Below are positions 1-11,732 of a stretch of 64,000 bases of DNA, in pieces. Source of the stretch: Lates calcarifer (Eukaryota > Chordata > Actinopteri > Centropomidae); NCBI RefSeq assembly GCF_001640805.2, contig NC_066837.1, positions 16,476,501 through 16,540,500 on the forward strand, read 5' to 3'. Under the pieces are notes generated by a model. It had not been told where the DNA came from. It saw only the letters and a program-made list of their open reading frames with translations, and made no database searches. Every line of letters begins with the position of its first letter. Within the stretch, counting starts at the first letter, position 1. Made by a program: the position numbers and the translations under genes.

Positions 1-71
1 AGATGTTTTCTGAGCACAACTGTTGCTTTACGCACTAAAGCTGTCATCAAAAACTGGGAATAATAGCGTAC

Positions 72-2295
72 CTTGATTGCAAAGCTATAGCAGTTGAGTG
101 CGGCCTGAAGGTGCTCATCAAAGCCCGGGGCCTGCAGGGCCCTGTTCTCCTTCTCAGATGAGAGGAAAAGGCGAGCAGCATCGGTTAACGCCAACGCCTC
201 TCCAGGAGCGTTAAAAAGAGTCTGCTCACACCTGCAGTCAAGATTCAGGATGTGTAACAACAACAAATGCACCACTGCACACATCAACAGTAAACATGTC
301 ATCACTATGAATGATACAGGCTCCCTCTGGAACAATAGTGACACATCTGTCACCCTGTGGTGGTTTATCATGAGGGACAAGTAGAACTAGAGAGGACTCA
401 TCACTCACTGGACTACACCTTTATGAGATGATCTAGATGACTGATTATTAAATCTTTAACATGACAATATAGTAGTTTGCTCAGACCAATCAAAGTTTGA
501 ACTTGCACTAAACACAAGTCATATTTTCTTTTTCATTTATTGAATTTATGATGAGACTGTTTTTTGTTGTTTTTTTTGATTAATGTTTGCACAAATTACA
601 TTTGCATGATTAAAAAGGACAATTACTGAGGGAATTTTTTATGAGGTGAAGGTAGGACATCAAGCACACTACATGACCAAACGTATGTGGGAACCTCATC
701 AGTAAAACAATATGTGATGTGCTGCAACATCTCAAACCAAAACCAGTAGGATTAATAACTTGCTGTAACAGCCTCCACTCTTCTGGGAGATGAGATGTAT
801 TCAAATGACATATTTTGCTGATTTTGAAGTGAGAGGAAGTAATAACCACCCCTGTAGCACACATACATTAAAAACAAGCATTTCTTCAAATGTTGAGCTG
901 AGCTTAAAAAACTGAAAAGATCAGGTGCTCTACTAAGTCAGTACTACTGAAAAAACAAACAAAAAAAACAAACAGTCACAGATTGTGACAGTGAGTCAAG
1001 AGGGTGAAGCTGTAAAGAGGCTGGCTTCTACAACAGGATAATGATCCAAAGCATACGTTAAAATCCACTAATAACTATTTCAAGAAACATAAGGTGAAGC
1101 TTTTGGAAAGGCTCTCACAGTCCCCTGGCCTGAACATCATTGAAAATCTGTGGGTACGTCTTAAACATCTGTGTGTACAGGACAGCCTTAAAAATCTCTG
1201 AGGAAGAGCAAGTGAAAAGTCCTAAACCAAGAACAGAAAGACTCTCAGCTGGCTACAGAAAGCACTTACAAGCTGTCATCTGGCAAAGGACTCAATAATG
1301 TGCCCAAACTTCTCTATTTTATAAGTTCATGAAATAAAAAGTGCATATTATAATATTTGAGGATAGTATCATTTTCACGGCTGTTTGCTGCGGGGATTTT
1401 ATTTACTTCTTTAGGTTAAAATAAAAAGCCCAGGAGTAGACAACCCTCTGCATACAGTACATGAGAATAGAGTTTGTGTTTAGTGGGTCGGGTTCTCTCA
1501 CCGAGCCATGGCCAGGTTACAGAAGGCAGCATACTGCAGACAATCTTGCTGTTTTAGCTCCTTGGCTAACTGACCTGAAAGGACAGTATGAGGAGCACAT
1601 GAGAGGCAAACTGACAAGAAACAGTTGTGGTTTGCACATGACAAAAATCCCCAATTAGCACGGTGGAGAAATAGGACAAAGGCAGGACAAGTATCTTAAT
1701 TTCGACGCTTTATTGCAGATTATTGATTGATTGGAACTTACCGAACTGCTCACTTGCCTCCGCTACATTGGGCTTCCGAAGGAAACGTCTGTAACAAAGA
1801 AATGCAATTCTGTCAGATTTCTGCAGTTTTTTTTACAATTAACCAGTTAGCATCCTGATAAGTCAGCTTTAATCAAATGTTATGGAGCTGATGAGAAGAA
1901 TGATGAGGCACCGTTAGGCTGTACACTTAGCTAGCTAGCATTGATCATATTTATCCACATAATTGCCGTTAGCTGTCAAATAGCATTGTAACATCGCAGG
2001 TAACTCCGTTTCATGAGCCTCGACATAACAATTCTAAGTTATCAACATGATATCTACGTGTAAGATTACACTACATACATTAGAGTTAAATATACGACGC
2101 TGACATTAACGATAGGCTAACAGTTAGCTTAGCCTTTTAGGGCTAGCTGTATACCTCTTCCGTAGGATGTAACGTTTCACTAATCACTGACATGCTGGCC
2201 TCTTTCAATCTGAATTACTTCGATTAAACGCCTTACTTTTTCAGTTTATTTGACACAGCACGGTATCTCGCCAGAAAATCACCCTCTGCAGCCAT
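72..2295 (-). CDS. f8a: f8a / HAP40, huntingtin-associated 40-kDa protein (5' half, 4 exons)
   Basis: Partial gene; the remainder lies left of base 1. Coding exons on the minus strand are 2237-2295, 1742-1788, 1502-1574 and 72-231. All boundaries are GT/AG and the phases join cleanly. The start ATG is at 2293-2295 and opens with MAAEGDFLARYRAVSNKLKK, which matches the known HAP40 N-terminus. The following exons give RFLRKPNVAEASEQFGQLAK, then an alanine-rich helix segment (YAAFCNLAMAR), then FNAPGEALALTDAARLFL, again typical of HAP40. In total 113 residues are visible, about a third of the family length. Known role: HAP40 is a TPR-like helical-repeat protein that binds and stabilises huntingtin and links it to Rab5 endosomes. 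The human F8A genes are intronless copies within and near F8, whereas this copy has several introns. Nothing is broken in the visible part. Confidence 0.93.
660..860. mobile_element. Tc1-type MITE end fragment in f8a intron 3
   Basis: The stretch around 670-700 (an 'acatgaccaaacgtatgtgg' core) and the 'cagcctccactcttctgg' core at about 770-790 resemble a very common teleost Tc1-related non-autonomous element. The copy is diverged and lacks a clear second terminal repeat. Recognition is from memory of the repeat family, not from a search. Confidence 0.5.
1000..1335 (+). pseudogene. Tc1/mariner transposase C-terminal fossil
   Basis: An open stretch from 1028 to the stop at 1199-1201 reads LQQDNDPKHTLKSTNNYF... 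and continues to SPGLNIIENLW. These are the second and third blocks of a DDE transposase. The Asp of QDND (1037-1039) and the Glu of NIIENLW are separated by exactly 34 residues, the DD34E spacing of Tc1 elements. The N-terminal DNA-binding half and the first catalytic Asp are absent. The downstream 3' part (a 'tgtgcccaaacttct' block at about 1300) is also typical of Tc1 debris. It is an inactive remnant in f8a intron 3. Confidence 0.8.
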
Positions 2296-3198
2296 GGTCA
2301 ATGTAGCAAAACAAACAAAAGCAAACCAGGAAGTCCAACTGACAGCAGCGTTGGGATTGGCTCGTAGAATCCAGATCTCACGATTTCATTGGTCGGCAGG
2401 CAAATGGATAGAGCTTATCCCAGAAGGAAATACCAAAATAAAGAATGTTTGTCACAAAATGTAGAAATCGTGCTATCAAGCTAGAAATCAAACAGACAAG
2501 TGACAAGGAAAGGTTTATTTTATTTTTTGGTCGGAAACAGCCAGTATACATTAAACAAGTATATTATATACTCAAATGCTGCATGGACAATTCTGAGCTA
2601 TTTCACTTATGCTACTCTACACTTCAGAAATAAATACTGTATTTTTTTCATTTTTATGTACAGTTTACTTAGTTAGTAGTTAGTTGCTTTCACAGATTTT
2701 GATTTTAAAAAGCCATAATACATTGTCAGGCAGTAAATTAAACCAAACAAGAAATAAAATAAATAGAGTTGCCTCCACTGTAAGAAGCTGCAAAATTAAA
2801 ATGGTGCTTACATGATAATGCATTCATAATAAGTATGACAATATATAATGTAATACTGATAGAGGCCATTTTGCCTGCACAGTGAGTACTCTGAGTACAG
2901 TATTTTTACATTGTAGTTGTTACTTATATTTTCAAAGAATCTTAACAATTTTTCAACTAGTAACAGGGGACAATGACACAGCAAGCAAACAGAAATGATC
3001 TCAGCTACTGATATAAATATCATAGTCTGGTGAAGAAAGATCAGTTATGATTTAAAAGTTCTCATAGACAGACTCAAATACGCCTTCATTCTGTTGTGTG
3101 GTTTGCTCCGTCTGTGGAGGAAGTAAAAGAAGACAGGTCACCAACTGTATGTGTCATTGTTTTCCACTGATAACAGAAAATGTGATTAAGCATCTTAA
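2296..3198. other. f8a 5' flank and proposed 3' UTR of the NFAM1-like gene
   Basis: No coding sequence is supported here. On the minus strand the NFAM1-like gene stops at 3199. The first convincing AATAAA in that direction is the complement of TTTATT at 2514-2519, so 3198 to roughly 2500 is a plausible AT-rich 3' UTR. Short reading frames in this stretch show no family signal. Confidence 0.4.
2340..2400 (-). promoter_or_regulatory. Probable f8a proximal promoter with two CCAAT boxes
   Basis: Two ATTGG pentamers on the plus strand (2356-2360 and 2388-2392) read as CCAAT on the f8a strand, about 60 and 95 bases upstream of its ATG. A GGAAGT ETS-like core is nearby at about 2330. There is no TATA box at a normal distance, as is usual for a housekeeping gene. 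Only about 120 bases separate this segment from the proposed poly(A) signal of the next gene. Assignment as a promoter is inference from position and motifs. Confidence 0.45.
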
Positions 3199-3555
3199 CT
3201 ATATACTGACTGTTTTTTGGGACTTATTCTTCTTGGGTTTAGTTTCTGTTTGGTTTGGCTCTCTGTTGGCAGCTGAGTGGTCCAGCACATCATAAATGGA
3301 CCTGGGCCGAGGCTCTAGACTCTGAGAGAATATAGAAATTAAAATATGAAGGTAGGGATGATGGAGGACAAAAAGGACGAGGTATAGTTCAAGTTCTGTG
3401 TATATAGAGGGTAGAAAAGTGCTTACAGCATAGAAAGATGTAGACGGAGCTGTTATCACATCTACATTGTCTTCCTCCACCTCTCTCACCTCCTGTTGTT
3501 CTCTGGTTTGATTTCCTTTTCTGACAGTTTCGCCACAGTTGGTAATCTGCTCTTT
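3199..3555 (-). other. ITAM-encoding exons 4 and 5 of the NFAM1-like gene
   Basis: Exon 4 (3427-3555) ends exactly on the codons for Phe-Tyr-Ala. Exon 5 (3199-3321) begins Ser-Leu-Glu. Splicing therefore assembles the first YxxL (YASL) across the junction, and exon 5 supplies the second (YDVL) after seven residues, the canonical ITAM spacing. Reading through the donor instead gives Tyr-Ala-Val-Ser and then intronic sequence, so an unspliced or alternatively spliced product loses the first YxxL. The acidic run EVEEDN and a lysine-rich end (KPKKNK) flank the motif. Confidence 0.75.
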
Positions 3556-6500
3556 CTAAAAAAAAATAAATAAATAAATAATGCAACAAAAGAAAGAACA
3601 ATGACATAAACTGCATAACACACAAACAAGTTAAGGATTTTCTTGTGATGCTTTTATTTTGCAGTATCTCCCTCTCTAATTTTGTGTCTTATAAGTTAAT
3701 TATTAAATGCTTGGAATTTAAATATTTGTATCAAATAATCAAGCTGGATAACATTGTAGGCCTACATTTAGACTATAAAAACAACACAATCTGAGAGGAT
3801 GAGGTAACGGTGAGTGTGTGCTGCTTTGCAGAGGAAGTTGTGGTTACTTGACACAAAGTATTTCTTGTCCTGGAGACAGGACTGTGTCTAAGAATGCAAC
3901 ACACTTTTCCACTCTGTTTAGTGTTATTGTACAGTCAGCCATATAAAAGACTAAGTGCTAAGATCCAGCAGCACTCTGAATGAATACAACTGCAGTATTC
4001 CAGATTAAGAAGTCTTGAGTTACTCTGTTGCAAGTTCACAACATTTTCCAATTATTTCACTTACAAACAGGTTTGATTTGGGTTTGTGGATTGCTAATTA
4101 CAAATGTATATAGTTGGCTCTTGATGACAGCTAGGTAATAAGAAAACTTCCTGACATGAGAGAGATATGGGCTATCATCAACAAAATATTTTAAATCTTT
4201 TATATAAGTTTGAAGAGAGGGCATCAGCTGGCCACACTGGAAAATACTGAAAACTGTAAATTAGTGCAGGATTCAACCTGAAACTGTCTTTGACTACATG
4301 TTGTTTTTAGTTCAGTTTAGAATGGAATATGTCATCTTAGGTAATCAAAGCTCTTCAACTAACTATTATCAGAAACCTTGACTGGTACTTTTGTTGGAAA
4401 AATTACACGAGCAACCAACCTGTTATCAAATAGTTGCTATTTAATTTTGTGTCAACTGACTAACTGATAAATTGACAAATCTTTTGAACTGTAATTTCAA
4501 TATTAAGGAGATGGGGCTCCCGCATCTGGAGCTTCAGAAATTCATGACCTTCGTAAAACCACAGCTTAAGCAATATACTTAGAAATGTACGACACGCTGT
4601 TTCATAACTTCTGCAAGGGTAAGAGTTGGGCACATCTTACCCAATGTCCTCTGAAGACATACACTGACCCGATGATGCTGAAAACCAGCAGCAAACCAGT
4701 GACGACAGCCAATATGATGAACTCATGCATTATGGGCTCCTTGTAGCCACCATCTGGAAAACACACACTGTTCAGTGTCAGTCTGTTCCAGGAATGCACC
4801 ACAACTGGACAGCAGAGGTATACTGAAAAATTCCTCAAGTGTGAAGGAACTAATTCACTGGCAAAAGATATTTACTATAAATCTACTTTTGCATGTGTTT
4901 CAATCAACAGATATATTGTCAGTATCAGTATTAGTCCACTTGTTTCTTCTGGCATTGACAGTGGTTCCCAGCTTGCAGTCAGGGACACTCCATGGAGTCT
5001 CAAGAGAAACTGAAATGGTCACAACATGACTAAAGGGATAAGAAAGATAAACATGCATCTCTGCAACACAAAATTTTGTTTATTTTTTCAGATTTTTCTC
5101 AAAGGTTTTTCTCGGGAAGTACTCAATACTTTTGCTCACTACTCACATCCGTACTAACAATGGCAACACACTGGAAACAAATTGCACAGCATGTCCTCTG
5201 TGGGCCTGCCAACACTCACAAAGTATGAATAGCTTGATCACTAGTAAATGTTGTGAAAATAATCAGCTTACAACTTTCTCCAGCAATTTAAGAGACTTTG
5301 TGCCAAGAGGCACTTTAATTTTAATTTCTGTCTATAATCTATCTAAAATATTCCCTCTGTGTGACTACAGTGACTAAAGTGAATTGATTACTACATTATT
5401 ACACTTATTAATGGTTTTGTTTAGGCACTCACAGCATTTACGATTAAGATTAGGGAAGGCTTGTGTTCTGGTTTTATACAGTTCATAGTGGTTTCAGATA
5501 CCTATCTCTGTTGTGACAGTCACTCATTTGTACATCCACCATCATCCCCATCCACATACTGGTGACTCTGCTACCTTAAATAAATGTGGCACTTCATTAA
5601 TTCAGAAAATCTCCTACAAAACCTATTTGCTGTTGCAGTTGTATAGAAACATAATTTCTAGGAGACAGGGTTGCCAGGGACATACAACTACTAGAAACTA
5701 GAATGGCAACTTTTTTCTCCTCCTGCAGCTAAAGGTGTTAGTATGCTTCAACCAAAGTGCTTCTTGTTTGGTCAACCTGTGTGTCAAACCTCTACCCATG
5801 CATCTCCAACATTGGAAGGACCTGCATCTGACCATTTCTGGAACTTTCCAAAACAGACAATTTGACATTCATACCCACTTTCCTTTCCTAACTCAATTAC
5901 TTCTGTCACTTCTGGAAAGATTGTCCGAAGGTGTGTGTTGTCATCCCACTTTGAATGATTATTGTTTCTCACCCCTCTCTCTGTGGGAGCAGGCTTTTCA
6001 CCCCACAGCTCGTAACAGTTCTAAACACTTTTTCCTTCAGACATTATCAGATGACATAATGTACCAACTGGTTTGTTTGGAACATACTGACACCTTAATC
6101 TGCCTGTCCTACTAATTATTTGGCAAATCAACAGAGCTTCCAGGTGAATCAGACCTCCAAGTTTAAATTTGTCACCATAACATCTGACAGTGTCACAAGT
6201 GGTGGTGATGGTCGATGGCCAAGAGCTTCAACCATCTTTGCATTTACAGTACAGGAGGTGAGCGCTTCTTCAGAATATGTCCCTGAGTACAGCGCTTGCA
6301 TATTGCTAGTAAAGAACAGGCAGCTGGCATGCTAGCTCGTTAGCATACTACTCAGTAGAATTGCAATAATTGGTAGGACTAGCAGCAAAACATTGCGTAC
6401 TCATCATGAGACAGCTTGGCAAGTAAAGGAATTTAATTTGATGCTGAACTGGTAAGTAGACAGCTGTTCATGTTAACACTGGCTATGTAGCAATAGCAAA

Positions 6501-7505
6501 AGCTTACAAATAGATTCTTTAAGAGACCCCAAGTCAAAAAGGCTGGGAACCACTCCCCCTATACAGTAATGTAAAGATTCTACTTGATTAAGCTCTCTGA
6601 TTGCAAAATAATTAGTAATGCCATAGCCCATATATTTGAATACACATGAAATAACGTCTTTTACTTTTTTACTCACCTCTCACTTGAACATACCAGAATA
6701 CCGTGGCTGCTTGACACTGACAATAGTATGCTCCTGAGATGGTCAGGTTTTTCAATTTCACTTCATAATTTTGTGTCTGCTCATTGATTGCCTGTGGGAT
6801 TTCATAGGTATGTATTAAACTGTTGTGAGGATTGTAGCAATCCATCTTGTCTTGACTGTAGTTTGCTGGTGTCGTCACGGTACAGTTAACAGTGAGATCA
6901 TCACCTTTAAGGGCCACAAAGACTGTGGTGTTCAGGAATAATTCTGTGAGGGGGCACAACACAGAGTCAATAGTCAATATTAGAACTGATGTGATTAGTC
7001 GATTTATCAGTTTTTTTAATCAAAGACATGGTTAAGCAAAAACACGAACACTTGGTGGCTGTAGCTTGTCAAATGTGTGGACTTGTTGCATTTTGTCTCA
7101 TTATGAATTCAGTATCAATAGATTTTAGAGCAAGCAATTTTAACACTTTACCTTGGATTTTGGGAAACTGACATTTTTCATTATTTTCTTTTTCTATTTT
7201 TAGTCTCAAAATTAAACAATAGAGTAATAGATAAAGAAAATACAGTCACCGTTAATATGACGCTGAAGAAACACATCTTTTGCTGCCAACACTTCAAGAA
7301 TTGCTCAAGCAATCCAGAAAGCTTTTTCAGCTTTTTAACAGTTAATGAGCACTCATACAAATTCAGTCAGTCAACTATATGGTCAGTCAGAACATAGTTT
7401 GGATGGCTTACTTGGTGCATCCTTTCCCGAATACACAGAAGGGAAGAAAAATCCAAATATCCAAGTCAGCATGAAGAGCAGACGGCAAAATCGTAGAGAT
7501 TCCAT
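3199..7505 (-). CDS. nfam1: NFAM1-like single-Ig ITAM receptor (5 exons, 241 aa)
   Basis: Minus-strand coding exons are 7412-7505, 6677-6943, 4641-4753, 3427-3555 and 3199-3321. All are GT/AG and in phase, with the stop TAG at 3199-3201. Exon 1 is a signal peptide (residues 1 to about 26). Exon 2 is one V/I-type Ig domain (about 33-120) with Cys52 and the YYCQC Cys106. Exon 3 carries a transmembrane helix (about 132-154) without charged residues. Exons 4-5 are a cytoplasmic tail with one ITAM: Y200-A-S-L, seven residues, Y211-D-V-L. Architecture and length resemble NFAM1 (270 aa in human), which activates calcineurin/NFAT signalling in B and myeloid cells through Syk-type kinases. CD79-like or another fish ITAM receptor is the alternative. 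The gene structure is firm; the orthologue name is inference. Confidence 0.72.
3556..6676. repeat. Introns 2-3 of the NFAM1-like gene, with weak repeat traces
   Basis: Excluding the 4641-4753 exon, this interval is intronic. About 4400-4490 looks like a short degenerate piece of the teleost repeat that reads 'aactaacgattaat...', seen better at 36.5 and 51.6 kb. At 6326-6350 there is a small 'gctagctcgttagcatac' palindromic motif. Several frames of 60-126 codons here have no splice context and no family resemblance. I see no other gene. Confidence 0.4.
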
Positions 7506-8032
7506 GTTGTGATTTGAGCAGTTATTTGGAGGGTGTTTATAGTCTTCTTTGACGAATTTGCACCGTGTTATCTGCTCAGAGTTTCTCAATTTGTTCTGAT
7601 ACACGAACTGCAGCGTTGGGCTTCCTGTTTCTGGTAAAGCCGCTTCCTCAAAATGTGTGTTGTCTGTTTTTCTGAACACAGACACACTAAGGTCACTAAA
7701 GGGGCCAGAGCACAAATGAAAAGAGCATTTACAAGTCAGTTTTATCCTTGAAAGCATTTCACATTAAAAGGAGAAAGACAGAGGTGGCAAAAGAAATGTA
7801 TGAAGACAGTCCCTAACTTGCTCTATTTGTGTGTGAGGAAGGAGTATTTCTGGTTGCATTATTTTCTTACGTCAGCCTTGAGCTGGGAAGTGAAGTGCAA
7901 TGTTGGCTTTCCTCCACAGTGAGACAGTGTTGGAGAAATAAACGTGTGAGCCACAAGCATACACTTTGTCATGTGGTTTTTTTTACAGACAGAAGAAGAG
8001 AAAGACTCAAGCAGGGAGGGAGTATTTTGTGA

Positions 8033-8064
<32 letters not shown>

Positions 8065-9834
8065 CTGGAATTCAGCTGAAGGTGACAAATTGCCTGTTGT
8101 TAATTTGAACCAGCTGCGGCTGGTGGTGTGTCTTCTTCACCGCAGGAACTCTGCCAGGAGAGGCGCGCAGATGTTGAAGTGCAGCAGGTTATTATTATTT
8201 AACCCCATTTGTCTGTGTGTTTTTCTTTCTGCCTTTACGCCTCCTTCATTCCCTTTGCCTCCTCACTTGACTCTTTCAACATTTTCTTTCTGGCTGTATT
8301 GGTGGCCAACTCTGACCTCACCTCAGCCACAGCATGAAAACAGACAGACAGAGAGAGAGAGAGAGAGAGAAAGAACTGGAATAACATCTGGATGCCAGTC
8401 AATAAAGAATAATTCATTCCATTTTATATCCCATCTCATACACTCCTTATCTCCCCTCTTTCCAAGGGAGTAAAGTGTACAAATCAAATCCTACAATAAA
8501 AACATAGATAGATTAACACTCAGGTTGAAAGAAATACAACATCCAACATTGCCATTTTAAATGCAAATGAAGAGGCCATCTGTGATCTTTTTACATCAGG
8601 TATAACAGGAATAACAGTGTTTTCTTTCAGCTGTAAATGAAGTAAAGGGAAAACAGACTGCTCTCTGTAAAATAAAAGCCTCCAGTGGTGAACGGTAGTG
8701 GAAATTAACAACGTTTTTCTAAAGTAGTGAACTGCAACTTTGATAAACTATTCCACATTAATTCATATGGAAAATATTTTACCATTTACTCCACAGCAGC
8801 ACATATGTTTTACATACATACAGTGAAGAAAATACAAAAGTAAAACTACTGCAGATAGATAGACAGATAAGAACTTTATTGATCCTTTGGGGAGGTTCCC
8901 TTCAGGAAATTCAGAGCGGTCTATTTCAGAATAATATATATTATGTCACTGGATTATAATTGCCAGTGTATTCCAGTGTGTATCATTTTCACATTCCAGC
9001 AAGTAAACATGGGGGTGATTGTGACTATTTTATAAACTGCTGGGTAGTTTAATCTTTAACAATACATCATAACTTATGGATAATTCCATTTTGTTGAATG
9101 TGTGTTTTTATGTATGTATATGTAGTGGAGATATACGTTTAATATGTATCCTGAAATGTCGAGGTATACAGTAGCATAAATGGAGATACAAGTACCTTGA
9201 AATTGTACTTAAATACTGCACTTGAGTAGATAGACTTTTCCCCTTACTTTCCACCACTGCCCCAAAGTGTATAAAGTAATTAAAAGTAGCCCCATCACAA
9301 CCTGCTACAACAGTAAAGTGCAGTTTATGCATACTGACTACTTTTACTTAAGATGAATAAAGTATTAAAAGTAAAAGTCTTCAAAATGTAAAATAAATTG
9401 TAAATATCAGAATAGATATACAACATACGGTTATTATGCTGATTATTATGCCTGACATAATTCCTAATCTGCAGTCTAACTACAGCTTCTAAGAAAAAGT
9501 ACAATGTTTCCCACTGTAATGCAGAGGTAGTATTAGTTTAAAGAAGCATATTTGCAGCACTTTACCTGCAGAATTTAGGATTTAAAAGATAGGTCTCGCT
9601 GTGGAAGGTGTGTTGAGACTCAGAGGGTAAAGGGCAGATGGTGGGAAGCTGAGACAGATCAAAAAGGTCCATAACTCAAGTTTTGAGGAGACCACAGTAC
9701 ATTACCTCAGAAACTTGATCCTGCAACAGAGCGAGATTGCAGCTGGTGACATAGTTATACCTGACAAAAGCAGGGTAAATTATATGAAAACGAGAGGATG
9801 TGCCACACATCTGGCAGCAGCTGGATGTCACAAT
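7506..9834. other. Intergenic region between the divergent NFAM1-like and coiled-coil genes
   Basis: The first ~250 bases should hold the 5' UTR and promoter of the minus-strand receptor gene. A (GT)n(GA)n tract lies at 8032-8063 and a (GA)n tract at about 8350-8371. At about 8865-8925 a 'gaactttattgatcctttgg' block matches the 3' end of common fish retroposons. At 9170-9260 a 'ttactttccaccactg' end matches the terminal repeat of the MITE described at 10.9 kb. No gene is seen. Confidence 0.45.
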
Positions 9835-9848
9835 CTGTGTGTGTGTGT

Positions 9849-9909
<61 letters not shown>
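9835..9909. repeat. (GT)n(GA)n microsatellite
   Basis: Alternating GT for about 45 bases, followed directly by about 30 bases of GA. It lies just upstream of the proposed 5' UTR exon of the plus-strand gene. Confidence 0.95.
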
Positions 9910-9913
<4 letters not shown>

Positions 9914-9949
9914 AGTTGGGCGTGTGTTAGGGGTGTAAAGATACGACAG

Positions 9950-10171
9950 CTCTCTGCAAATGAGTTTTTAAGCTTTTCTGCTCTGGACCTGTGGACTCTC
10001 TTTGTGGAGAGAGCATCAGGAATAAGAGAGAGAAGGGGGAAAAATATAAGAAATAGATTAGGGCAGTGACAGAGTGGAGAGGAGAGTATACCAGAGGCAT
10101 CTGCTATTCAAACTACGTCGAAGAAGGATTTCCTGCTGAGACTTGAAGCATCATCATCATCATTTCAACTC
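9950..10171 (+). promoter_or_regulatory. Proposed promoter/5' UTR exon of the coiled-coil secreted-protein gene
   Basis: The segment ends in a good splice donor (AACTC|GTGAGT, GT at 10172-10173). The first coding exon starts only after an acceptor at about 11709, so an untranslated first exon ending at 10171 is the natural reading. The transcription start is not defined by sequence alone. cDNA would settle it. Confidence 0.4.
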
Positions 10172-10517
10172 GTGAGTATTGAGTCATTTGCTAATTTTTT
10201 CCAATCTGTGACGCTGCTACCAGTGCAGTGTTAAGTCTGCAAAGTTAAAAATGTAGTTACTGCAGCACAAACACCAACCATAATCATCACAGCAAAGGGA
10301 CACTGGTTTATGGTTGCACTTTTCAGTGTTGTTGATATGTTTTTGCCAGATGTGAAACAATCTGTTTCAGGTTATTGTTCAGCTAATTTTCACTGTTCCT
10401 TTGAACAGCCTCCAAATTCACATCCCCTGAAAACATTTATAATACCTCAACAATGAGTCATTGGCTTATTATTGTCCAGTATGATTCATAGACTTTGTCA
10501 TATGGATGCAATCCCGC

Positions 10518-10520
10518 TTT

Positions 10521-10552
<32 letters not shown>

Positions 10553-10574
10553 CTCCCCCTCCTCTCTCTCTCTC

Positions 10575-10611
<37 letters not shown>
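10518..10611. repeat. (CT)n microsatellite
   Basis: Nearly pure CT/CCT tract of about 95 bases in intron 1 of the plus-strand gene. The open frames across it are low-complexity artefacts. Confidence 0.95.
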
Positions 10612-10612
<1 letters not shown>

Positions 10613-10942
10613 GTTGTTCTCTTTTCTGGGTCGCCTGCCTTCACCTCCTCTCTTTTATAATAGTTGTCTTGTTTTTTCCACTCAAACCTGGAGTCATGGG
10701 ATTAGATCTTTTAAAAAAGTTTTAAAAACTGCTTTTATTTTGCCAGGTTGGACTTTCGTCATTATCCTCTCATAGCAGACTCACACAGAACCAACTGTAA
10801 CAGGACAAAAAGGTCTTTGGTTAAAATAACTGGATCTAATTTTTTGTCTCATAACCAGCCCCTTGATCAAGTGAAATTGTAATCAATGTGTTCTTTTATT
10901 GATCTACTGATGGTTTAAAAACTAGAAGTCTACAATCACACA

Positions 10943-11465
10943 GTGGTGGAGGAAGTATTCAATACTTTACTCAAGTAAAAGTAGAAATACCACAATGTAA
11001 AATAAACTCCATTACAAATAAAAGTCTTACATTTTAAAAAAATCTACTTAAGTACTAGTGCTAGAGCTGAAGCAGCAACATATAGAGTATCATAGCAAAA
11101 GTACTAAATATTGAGAATGGCCCTCCTCCAGAGCTTTACATCATTGTATATTGTTATACTACAATTACATAAATGCTGTAAACAGCATTTTCATTTTATA
11201 GTTGTAAGTAAAAGTGGAGATAATCTATACTAATGTAGAAAATTGCATCATACTTCTTAAAGTCATCATATTTACTGCAAATTTTCATGTAAAATCTTCT
11301 ACATCATCTACAAAGTAGCTAAAACCTTCAGGCAAGTGTAGTGTGTAGTAGAGTAAAAAGTACAGTAGTTTCATCTGAAATGTAATAGAGTAGTACAAAG
11401 TAGCCTAATCAGATTTGGTCTTAAATACAGTACATGAGTAAATGTATTTAGTTACTCTCCTGGAT
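10943..11465. mobile_element. MITE-like element with CAGTGGTGG-type inverted ends
   Basis: It begins 'cagtggtggaggaagtattc', with 'tactcaagtaaaag' following. It ends with 'gagtaaatgtatttagttac' and then 'tctcctgg', an eroded inverted copy of the start. Length is about 520 bases, AT-rich, with no coding capacity. This end sequence is extremely common in teleost genomes and is usually attributed to a non-autonomous DNA transposon; the exact family was not checked. Confidence 0.65.
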
Positions 11466-11732
11466 ACAAATGTGTGTGTGCACATCTGCATGCTCCTGAC
11501 TCTTAAACTCTGATGGACGCTGTAACTTTTCTGGGCTGTGCACACAAAGCCTGTGTTTCATCACTTCTTTTATTTCCACTCTCTTTCTGATTTTTATTCA
11601 TCTCTTCTGTATTAAAATAAAAAAAAATATGCCAAGAAGTTCATCTGTAAATTTTCAGAGGTCAAATGAAAGTTTTTTTTCCCCCTTTTCTTCTTCTTTT
11701 TTTTTAAAGGGGGGGCATATCATCTGCTCATC

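Noticed and set aside
5735..6115. 126-codon plus-strand frame
   Set aside because: It sits antisense in an intron of the NFAM1-like gene, lacks a family signature and has no flanking splice signals that would join anything.
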